From positions 1 through 28,097 of IMG/VR virus record IMGVR_UViG_3300020450_000077: 28,097 nucleotides of DNA; one strand, given 5' to 3'. The translations under genes and the position numbers were made by a program. The number at the start of each line of letters is the position of its first letter. Position 1 is the first letter of the stretch. The stretch comes from a virus. Shown one piece after another: positions 22,371-28,097 of the stretch. The notes under the pieces are model-generated. The model did no database searches. It was not told where the DNA came from and saw only the letters and a list, made by a program, of their open reading frames with translations.

Positions 22371-22797
22371 CAGAGAACCAAGAGACACGCAAACTCGTGA
22401 AAAGCAGGCAAAAGTAAAGCAGTGGGAGAGACCTTCTCTCTTACCCACTCCCAATCCAAGGGAAGGCGTAAAGTTTCGTTGGATAGCAACATCCGTTATG
22501 GGTCAATCAAATAACCCTAATGTGTCTGCAAAATTTCGTGAAGGTTGGACTCCAGTTTTAGCCAAAGACTTTCCAGAGTTGCAAATTATGTCGGATATCG
22601 ACTCTAAGTGGAAAGAAAATGTTGAGGTTGGTGGGTTACTTTTATGTAGCAACGCAATCGAAAATGTAGAAGCCCGTAAGAAATATCATAGAGAGCAGTC
22701 TGCAAGACAAATCGAAAGTGTTGATAATTCTTACTTGAGAACTAATGATCCACGGATGCCAGTTCTGAAGCCAGAACGAAGCACCCGTACAACTTAA
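22363..22797 (+). CDS. conserved head-region protein of unknown function, 144 aa
   Basis: The sequence resembles a family I have seen between scaffold and capsid genes in marine phages: WERPSLLPTPNPREGVKFRW, NVSAKFREGWTPV, GGLLLCSNAIENVEARKKY and NSYLRTNDPRMPVL. No function is known to me; assembly or scaffold partner is likely from position. It overlaps the scaffold gene by 8 nt. Confidence 0.78.
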   Translation: MADREPRDTQTREKQAKVKQWERPSLLPTPNPREGVKFRWIATSVMGQSNNPNVSAKFREGWTPVLAKDFPELQIMSDIDSKWKENVEVGGLLLCSNAIENVEARKKYHREQSARQIESVDNSYLRTNDPRMPVLKPERSTRTT

Positions 22798-22810
22798 TGG
22801 AGGTAGACAA

Positions 22811-23413
22811 ATGTCTAGCGTATCTTCTCCTTTTGGATTGAGACCCGTAGGAACTTTGGGTGGCGAATACACTGGTGGTTTTCGTCAGTATCCTATCCTA
22901 TCATCTGAGTCCACAAGGATATGTACTGGAGATATCGTCAAGCTAACTGACGGTGGCTCCACCACTACCATCCAGAAAGATACAGGCACAAGTGCGTGTA
23001 CACCTATCGGTATTTTTCTAGGATGTCGTTTCATCGATGTAAGCACTAAACAGCTTACATTTTCACAACAATGGTCAGGCGCAGCTCACACTGAAGGTAT
23101 GGCTTATGTCGTAGATGATCCAAATATTCTGTTTGCAGTTCAAGCAGATGGCACAGTAAATGATGATGATCTTGGTGCTAACGTAGAGTTAGAGCAAACA
23201 GCATCAAATGCTACGCTTGGAATATCTCGTGTTAGTCTAGATATTAGCACAACAAACACGACAGCTTCACTTCCTGTGAGAATAGTTGATTTTCTTGGAG
23301 GTCACGATGGTGACGAAAGAGGATCAAACTTTCCTATTATGCTTTGTAAATTCAACACAGGGCATCAATTAGGCATAGGCGTAGTGTCTGGCGCAGCACC
23401 AGGAGGTGGTTAA
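22811..23413 (+). CDS. probable capsid decoration or minor head protein, 200 aa
   Basis: The beta-rich protein begins SSVSSPFGLRPVGTLGGEYT and contains a pattern (GDIVKLTDGG, PIGIFLGCRF, MAYVVDDPNILFAVQADG) that I know from structural proteins encoded beside the capsid gene in marine phages. It ends in a Gly-rich tail. GGAGGT precedes the ATG and the major capsid gene follows 2 nt later. The role as decoration protein is inferred from position and size. Confidence 0.75.
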   Translation: MSSVSSPFGLRPVGTLGGEYTGGFRQYPILSSESTRICTGDIVKLTDGGSTTTIQKDTGTSACTPIGIFLGCRFIDVSTKQLTFSQQWSGAAHTEGMAYVVDDPNILFAVQADGTVNDDDLGANVELEQTASNATLGISRVSLDISTTNTTASLPVRIVDFLGGHDGDERGSNFPIMLCKFNTGHQLGIGVVSGAAPGGG

Positions 23414-23415
23414 TC

Positions 23416-24327
23416 ATGGCGGTTATAAGTAGAGCGCAGCTCTTAAAAGAGCTACTACCTGGTCTTAACGCATTGTTCGGACTAGAGTATGAGAACTATG
23501 AAAATGAACACGCAGAGATTTATGAAACTGAGAACTCTGATAGAAGTTTCGAAGAAGAAGTAAAGCTCAGTGGGTTTGGTGCAGCTCCTGTTAAACAGGA
23601 AGGTGCGTCCATTTCATACGATACTGCACAAGAGTCATTCACTTCTCGTTACAACCATGAGACAGTGGCTATGGGTTTCTCTATTACAGAGGAAGCTATG
23701 GAAGACAATTTGTATGACAGCCTATCAGCACGTTATACAAAGGCTCTTGCTAGAGGTATGGCTTACACAAAGCAAACCAAGGCAGCAGCACTTCTAAATA
23801 CTGGTTTTGATACTTTTAAATCTGGTGATGATGCATTCTTATTTAGTTCTGCTCACCCAACGGTGGCAGGCGGTAACAATAGGAACCAACTAGCAACAGC
23901 ATCAGACCTCAATGAAACATCTTTAGAGCAAGCAGTTATAGATATTGCAGCGTTCGTAGATGAAAGAGGACTGTTGATTGCAGCAAAACCAAGAAAGTTA
24001 ATCGTGCCTCCTGCATTGATGTTTACAGCAACAAGATTGCTACAAACAGATTTGAGAACAGGAACAGCAGATAACGATTTAAACGCTATCAAGTCTAATG
24101 GGTCTATCCCAGAGGGCTTTAGGGTTAATCATTATCTGACAGATACTGATGCTTTCTTCTTAATCACAGATGTTCCTAACGGAATGAAGCATTTCGTTAG
24201 AACTCCTATGGCGACTGGTATGGACGGTGATTTCAATACAGGAAACGTAAGATACAAAGCGAGAGAAAGATATTCTTTCGGTGTATCTGATCCTCTTGGA
24301 ATTTTCGGAACAACAGGAGCCGCATAA
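23416..24327 (+). CDS. major capsid protein, HK97 fold, Mu gpT-like
   Basis: The 303-aa protein has the N-terminal helix and E-rich region (FGLEYENYENEHAEIYETEN), the FGAAPVKQEGASISYD segment, the SITEEAMEDNLYDSLSARYT helix and an ending FNTGNVRYKARERYSFGVSD that matches the Mu-like head subunit family. It is followed by a long hairpin, as is common for highly expressed capsid genes. It would form the prohead shell around the scaffold. The capsid call rests on pattern and position, both strong. Confidence 0.9.
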   Translation: MAVISRAQLLKELLPGLNALFGLEYENYENEHAEIYETENSDRSFEEEVKLSGFGAAPVKQEGASISYDTAQESFTSRYNHETVAMGFSITEEAMEDNLYDSLSARYTKALARGMAYTKQTKAAALLNTGFDTFKSGDDAFLFSSAHPTVAGGNNRNQLATASDLNETSLEQAVIDIAAFVDERGLLIAAKPRKLIVPPALMFTATRLLQTDLRTGTADNDLNAIKSNGSIPEGFRVNHYLTDTDAFFLITDVPNGMKHFVRTPMATGMDGDFNTGNVRYKARERYSFGVSDPLGIFGTTGAA

Positions 24328-24335
24328 CTAGCGAA

Positions 24336-24379
24336 TATGGGGGTGGTTTATCAATCCTTCATCACCCCCATACAATTTT
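24336..24379 (+). terminator. hairpin after the capsid gene, partial terminator
   Basis: A 10-bp stem TATGGGGGTG/CACCCCCATA (24336-24345 and 24363-24372) with a 17-nt loop is followed by CAATTTT. The short T run suggests partial termination or 3' protection of the capsid message. Confidence 0.6.
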
Positions 24380-24425
24380 CACCTTGACAGCGTAAGCTGA
24401 CAATAGCCAAGACAAGGAGAATAAC

Positions 24426-24932
24426 ATGGCTAATACAACATTCTCAGGTCCTATTAGGTCTGAAAGCACAATTAAAACAGTTAGTAAAAATGCTACTTCA
24501 GGTACGATCACAGAAGTTATTACTATGGGTGACGCACCAGTTGCATTAGGTGACGAAGACAAAACTCTCGACAATGCTACACATAGTGGAAGAGTTCTTG
24601 CTGTGCCTGCTATAACATCAGATAGAACGATAACATTACCTGCACCAGTTGCAGGAGCTACGTTTAAATTTATCTATGCAGGAGCAGCAGAGGAAGCACA
24701 AAACCTTATTATTATTACGCCTGGTAATGCTAACTTTTTCTTAGGAAATGTTCAGCATTTAGATACCAACGCAGATAATGTTGGTGTGTATGCAAACGGT
24801 AGTTCTAACTCAAAGTTGACATTAACTGACTTTGGTAGCATGGAAATAAATATAGTGGGTAAAGATAGCACAAATTACTATATTTGGGGTAATGTAGTCT
24901 CTGAAGACGCACCTGCCTTTGCTGACCAGTAA
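24426..24932 (+). CDS. structural beta-rich protein, 168 aa
   Basis: The protein begins NTTFSGPIRSESTIKTVSKN and is Gly/Ala/Thr-rich and beta-like throughout, typical of head-fibre or decoration proteins. Similar proteins opening with FSGPxRSE are common near the capsid gene in marine phages, as I recall. AAGGAG lies upstream of the ATG. No enzymatic motif is seen. Virion location is inferred. Confidence 0.72.
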   Translation: MANTTFSGPIRSESTIKTVSKNATSGTITEVITMGDAPVALGDEDKTLDNATHSGRVLAVPAITSDRTITLPAPVAGATFKFIYAGAAEEAQNLIIITPGNANFFLGNVQHLDTNADNVGVYANGSSNSKLTLTDFGSMEINIVGKDSTNYYIWGNVVSEDAPAFADQ

Positions 24933-24944
24933 TAGGGGGATAAC

Positions 24945-25346
24945 ATGGCTGATGCAGTAACATCACAAACCATTTTTGATGGCGACAAGTATGTCATAAT
25001 GAAATTTACTAATATTTCTGATGGCACAGGAGAGTCTGCGGTCAAGAAGGTCGATGTCAGTGCATTGAACACAAATATCAAAGGCGATACTTGTACGAGT
25101 GTCGCCATTGAAAAGATTTGGTGGCAGTGCATAGGCATGAAGGTTAGGTTGTTTTTTGATGCAACGTCTGATGCTTTTATAATAGAGTTAGGTGAAAATC
25201 AAAGTGGTCATCACGACTATAGTGAGTTTAACGGTTTGATAAATAACGCAGGGTCTGGAAAGACAGGTGATATTGACTTTACAACCGTTGGTCACTCTAG
25301 TGGAGATACATATACAATCACTTTGAAGATGCGAAAAACATACTAA
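24945..25346 (+). CDS. structural protein of unknown role, 133 aa
   Basis: The protein has the pattern MADAVTSQTIFDGDKYVIMK, FTNISDGTGESAVKKVDVSA, IWWQCIGMKVRLFFDATSDA and a final GDTYTITLKMRKTY, which I know as a conserved marine phage structural family. It is beta-rich. A GGGGGA site precedes the ATG. It lies between two other virion genes. The exact place in the particle is unknown. Confidence 0.75.
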   Translation: MADAVTSQTIFDGDKYVIMKFTNISDGTGESAVKKVDVSALNTNIKGDTCTSVAIEKIWWQCIGMKVRLFFDATSDAFIIELGENQSGHHDYSEFNGLINNAGSGKTGDIDFTTVGHSSGDTYTITLKMRKTY

Positions 25347-25347
25347 A

Positions 25348-25845
25348 TTGTTTGACCCAGTAACTATTTCTGCTGCTGTTGCTACGGCAAGCACAGCATT
25401 TAACGGCATAAAAAGGGCTTTTGCCGCAGGGAAAGATTTGGAAGCGATGTCACAAGACCTGTCTAGGTGGATGGGTGCAGTTAGTGATGTAGATGCTGCT
25501 CATAAGTCGGCAAAAAATCCCACTATGTTTCGTAAAGTATTTAGTGGCGGAACCATAGAACAAGAAGCAATAGAAGCGTTCACAGCAAAAAAGAAACTAG
25601 AGGAACAAAGGTACGAGCTTAAACAGTTCCTAATGTTTACTCATGGCTCTAAAGCATGGGATGAGCTATTAGCTATGGAAGGTCAAATAAGAAAAAGACG
25701 ACAGAAAGAAATATATGATAGGAAGATATTTAGAGAAAAGATCATTAGTATCGTGGCTCTTGCAATCGTTCTTGCTGTTGGCACTGCTGTTCTTATCGGG
25801 TTCGTCTACACCCTCATGGGATTTGATAGAGGTTGGTGGGGATAA
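25348..25845 (+). CDS. helical phage protein with C-terminal membrane segment, 165 aa
   Basis: The likely start is TTG at 25348, two bases after the previous stop. The N-terminal FDPVTISAAVATASTAFNGI and the middle DLSRWMGAVSDVDAAHKSAK match a family seen in cyanophages and other marine phages, without known function. The C-terminus has one membrane segment (IISIVALAIVLAVGTAVLIG) and ends GFDRGWWG. The tail of the gene overlaps the next frame by 131 nt. It might be a minor virion or membrane-active protein. Confidence 0.72.
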   Translation: MFDPVTISAAVATASTAFNGIKRAFAAGKDLEAMSQDLSRWMGAVSDVDAAHKSAKNPTMFRKVFSGGTIEQEAIEAFTAKKKLEEQRYELKQFLMFTHGSKAWDELLAMEGQIRKRRQKEIYDRKIFREKIISIVALAIVLAVGTAVLIGFVYTLMGFDRGWWG

Positions 25846-26218
25846 CTGCGTAAGGAAACAAGGCGGTCAGGAAACATTTGAGTGGCTGTGTGTGGACGAT
25901 GGAGTCATATATCTTGCTCAATCAGATAATATAAAAAATTGTTTTACTTGTTTTCTCAAAAAATTTAGTGACTGGACTTGGGAACAAGAGATAAGAAAAG
26001 GTATAAGAGAAGACCCCAAGTATATAACCTGTAGGCGTTATAAAAGAAGAAAAGCAAAGAATGGTCAAGAAGTATGCTTATATAGAGGGGCAAACAATAC
26101 ATACAGTTTGGTGGTTGAGGGTCAATGCCCAATAGAATACCAATGTAAATATGAACCTGGCGGAAAAGAACCTAATATAGATAGCGTTGTAGACTCATTA
26201 AATGATAGCTTTAAATAA
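25715..26218 (+). CDS. Cys-rich exported protein, start uncertain, overlaps upstream gene
   Basis: From ATG 25715 the protein has a basic n-region (MIGRYLEKR), a hydrophobic core (LVSWLLQSFLLLALLFL) and SGSSTPSW, which together look like a signal peptide. The rest has many Cys (for example NCVRKQGG, EWLCVDDG, NCFTCFLKKF, EVCLYRG, EYQCKYEPGG), suggesting disulfides in the periplasm. It overlaps the previous gene by 131 nt in another frame. No strong ribosome-binding site is seen at 25715, and a TTG start near 25820 would remove the signal-like part. The open body to 26218 is convincing; its function is unknown. Confidence 0.6.
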   Translation: MIGRYLEKRSLVSWLLQSFLLLALLFLSGSSTPSWDLIEVGGDNCVRKQGGQETFEWLCVDDGVIYLAQSDNIKNCFTCFLKKFSDWTWEQEIRKGIREDPKYITCRRYKRRKAKNGQEVCLYRGANNTYSLVVEGQCPIEYQCKYEPGGKEPNIDSVVDSLNDSFK

Positions 26219-26239
26219 TTACTTAATATATAATATGCA

Positions 26240-26259
26240 AAAAGTACCATAGTGCTTTT
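26240..26259. repeat. dispersed palindrome, copy 10
   Basis: AAAAGTACCATAGTGCTTTT has one change (GTGC for GTAC). It fills most of the gap before the adaptor-like gene and ends 11 bp before its ATG, next to the GGGAG ribosome-binding site. Confidence 0.87.
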
Positions 26260-26270
26260 AGGGAGATAGT

Positions 26271-26948
26271 ATGGCGGTTGTAACACCAGATTTACCAGAG
26301 CTTTTTGAGGAGGCATATGAGAGAGCAGGTCTTGAAATGCGGTCTGGTTATGACTTAAAAACAGCTAGAAGAAGCTTTCAAATACTAACATTAGAGTGGC
26401 AAAACAGAGGAATAAATCTTTTTACTATAGAATCTGGCACACTATCTTTGTCAGCAGGCACAGCCACATACACTATGCCAAGCGATACGATAGACATTAT
26501 TGAGCATACTATCAGAACAGGAACAGGAACATCACAGCTTGATACTAATGTAAACAGAATAAGTGTTTCTACTTTTGCTCAAAAATCAAACAAGAATACA
26601 CAAGGGAAACCGACACAGATATTTGTGCAAAGATTAGCAGGTTCTACGACAGTTACTTTGCATCCAGTGCCAGATACTACATACACATTAGCATTCTTTA
26701 GACTAAAAGGTATAGACAGCATTGCTTCTGGTATAACAGGAACTACGACAAGCTTCATACCGCCAAGATTTGTTCCTTGTTTAGTTTCAGGTCTTGCTTA
26801 TTACATAGCAATGAAAAGACCAGAGGTTGCTAACAGGGTGGCAGCATTAAAACAAGAATACGAGTTTCAGTTTGAATTAGCAGCAGGTGAGGACACTGAA
26901 ACAGCATCAATTAAGTTTGTTCCTCACAACACATTCTTTGTAGGTTAA
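26271..26948 (+). CDS. head-tail adaptor protein, P22 gp4-like
   Basis: The 225-aa protein has the shape of the P22 gp4 / tail-accessory family that binds below the portal ring: a helical N-terminus (DLPELFEEAYERAGLEMRSG, then LKTARRSFQILTLEWQNRG), a central beta region (GTLSLSAGTATYTMPSDTID), PTQIFVQRLAG and a helical C-terminus (RFVPCLVSGLAYYIAMKRPE). GGGAG precedes the ATG. It follows palindrome copy 10, so it may begin a new transcript. The family call is from pattern; the position in the neck is inferred. Confidence 0.8.
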   Translation: MAVVTPDLPELFEEAYERAGLEMRSGYDLKTARRSFQILTLEWQNRGINLFTIESGTLSLSAGTATYTMPSDTIDIIEHTIRTGTGTSQLDTNVNRISVSTFAQKSNKNTQGKPTQIFVQRLAGSTTVTLHPVPDTTYTLAFFRLKGIDSIASGITGTTTSFIPPRFVPCLVSGLAYYIAMKRPEVANRVAALKQEYEFQFELAAGEDTETASIKFVPHNTFFVG

Positions 26949-26950
26949 AT

Positions 26951-27271
26951 ATGACCAAAGCTAGAGGAAAACACGCATTTGGAATATGCGATAGAACTGG
27001 ATTCAGATATCCAATAAATGAATTGGTATTTGAGTTTAACAACGGCAAAAAAACTGGATTAAGGGTAGGCAGAGATGTTGCAGACAGAGATCATCCACAA
27101 AATTTTGTAGGGAGAATAAAAACAGATGATAATCAATCAATAAAAGATGCAAGACCAGATAGGATAGAACCTTTGGAGCTTCATGTAGGTGTTCCTCAAT
27201 CAGAAGATTTTAATAAAAAGATAGATACCCTTTTTGCAGTGGTGGGTAGCGTTACAATAACGGTGAGTTAA
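26951..27271 (+). CDS. small virion-region protein with degenerate zinc ribbon, 106 aa
   Basis: The start GKHAFGICDRTGFRYPINEL resembles a marine phage family that usually has a CxxCGFRY zinc knuckle. Here the second Cys is replaced by Thr and no later Cys pair remains, so the zinc site is lost. The rest contains RDHPQNFVGRIK and ends in a short beta region. It sits between two neck-region genes with almost no spacer. The role is unknown. Confidence 0.7.
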   Translation: MTKARGKHAFGICDRTGFRYPINELVFEFNNGKKTGLRVGRDVADRDHPQNFVGRIKTDDNQSIKDARPDRIEPLELHVGVPQSEDFNKKIDTLFAVVGSVTITVS

Positions 27272-27958
27272 ATGGCATTTTTACAAAGCAATATTCCACA
27301 CTTTAAGTGTTGGGTTAGAAGAGAGTATACGCATGATCATCAGAAGTATCATGGAGAGTTTTTACACGCTATGGCTATAGCAGTGACGTGTATGCCAAAC
27401 AGATGTTTGAGCTTTCAGGTTATATTTACGGGATGTGAGTCAGATGACACTGACGATCCAAATGTGCATGGTGGAGCAATGTGGGCTAGAATGCCTATCA
27501 CCGCTTTAGTGGCAGACACTCCAGTTGAGGATTGGGCAGAGCCTATGCCTGTTCATGCGGCACAGCCTTGGGATTGCTCCTCCCGAACCCATGCTGTGTA
27601 TGTTTTGGATAGGGCTACACCATGTCCTTGGTTAGCAAAAATAGAGGGTAACTTTTATCCTGCAAAATATTATTTCACCGTAGATTACACGGACAGTGAG
27701 ATAGCTGATGACCCTGCTCAACACAAGCAAAGTCATGTGCTAGAATTGTTAGATGCAGGTCAATGGACAGGTAACATTGTTGCTTTGCCTAATAATAGAG
27801 TAAGGGTAACGCATCCTGCATGGTTTGAGACAGGTGACGGACCTCCAGATTTTTTACCATCACAGCATATACATTACTCAAAGTCTGATTTAGATTATGT
27901 CTTGGATGTTAATCAGATTTTTGATAATCTATACGCAGGTAAAAAGAGCAAGAAATGA
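27272..27958 (+). CDS. conserved virion-region protein, 228 aa
   Basis: The protein has a recognisable marine phage pattern: FKCWVRREYTHDHQKYHGEF, CMPNRCLSFQVIFTGCESDD, GGAMWARMPITAL and AQPWDCSSRTHAVYVLDR. The sequence is rich in Trp, His and Asp. No catalytic motif can be named. It directly follows the 106-aa gene and overlaps the next start (ATGA). A structural or assembly role is probable from position. Confidence 0.75.
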   Translation: MAFLQSNIPHFKCWVRREYTHDHQKYHGEFLHAMAIAVTCMPNRCLSFQVIFTGCESDDTDDPNVHGGAMWARMPITALVADTPVEDWAEPMPVHAAQPWDCSSRTHAVYVLDRATPCPWLAKIEGNFYPAKYYFTVDYTDSEIADDPAQHKQSHVLELLDAGQWTGNIVALPNNRVRVTHPAWFETGDGPPDFLPSQHIHYSKSDLDYVLDVNQIFDNLYAGKKSKK

Positions 27959-28097
27959 ATTATACAGAATTAACAAATGCGATCAAGGAATATACAGATA
28001 ACACCGAAACTACTTTTGTTAATAATATTCCTAACTTCGTCAGGCAAACGGAAGAAAGAATATACCGATCTATTCTTATCCCAGAACTCAGAAAGAA
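27955..28097 (+). CDS. adaptor-like protein, partial at right edge
   Basis: Only the first 47 codons are present. The peptide begins MNYTELTNAIKEYTDNTETT and continues FVNNIPNFVRQTEERIYRSI, which matches a widespread phage head-tail adaptor family (SU10 adaptor-like, from memory). It starts in an ATGA overlap with the upstream stop. The gene runs off the window. Confidence 0.78.
   Translation, partial: MNYTELTNAIKEYTDNTETTFVNNIPNFVRQTEERIYRSILIPELRK

Noticed and set aside
32-26259. Palindromes read as intrinsic terminators because of A and T runs
   Set aside because: Stems have only two G-C pairs and changes between copies are not compensatory, while the exact sequence is conserved; protein binding fits better.
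1-28097. CRISPR array or insertion sequence
   Set aside because: The repeats are widely dispersed with no regular spacers, and no transposase or terminal inverted repeats were seen.

Overview
The window looks like part of a tailed marine bacteriophage genome: dense, short-spacer gene packing, about 40% G+C by eye, a complete head-assembly block and a phage-type recombination and replication block. The P22-like portal with a long helical C-terminus, the adaptor-like proteins after it and the lack of any tail tube or tape-measure gene suggest a short-tailed (podovirus-like) virion. Many of the small structural proteins resemble families I know from uncultured marine phages. The host cannot be read from the sequence. 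I see no DNA polymerase, RNA polymerase, integrase, repressor or recognisable endolysin here, so this is only part of the genome.

Layout. (1) 4828 down to 39, minus strand: a recombination operon with a PD-(D/E)XK nuclease, three small unknown genes, an ERF-family annealing protein, a possible SSB-like protein, an HNH nuclease, two unknowns and a DNA methyltransferase. (2) 4912-7111, plus strand: a RusA-like resolvase and a T7 gp4/Twinkle-like primase-helicase, ending at a strong UUCG terminator. (3) 12595 down to 7554, minus strand: a separate cassette with an unknown 234-aa protein, a MoxR-type AAA+ ATPase, an HExxH + VWA protein, a 427-aa unknown, two tiny membrane peptides and a 67-aa protein, ending at two tandem minus-strand terminators. 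(4) 13220 to the right edge, mostly plus strand: terminase small subunit, a tail-to-tail pair of small membrane genes, terminase large subunit, a run of very basic small proteins, portal, GroES-like co-chaperonin, scaffold, decoration-like protein, major capsid protein, further structural genes and head-tail adaptors, with the last gene cut by the window edge.

The most unusual feature is a dispersed 20-bp near-palindrome, consensus AAAAGTACYATRGTACTTTT, present ten times at 32, 2729, 3922, 6179, 7344, 9376, 11849, 13063, 21008 and 26240. Eight copies lie between genes or at gene ends and two sit inside coding regions, both in probable linkers. It looks like a genome-wide protein-binding site (operator, stoperator or anchor). 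Two further oddities are a set of neighbouring basic proteins that share a KMRGGG tail next to an 11-residue Lys/Gly/Met repeat protein, and the MoxR/VWA-metallopeptidase cassette with a hairpin-rich leader.
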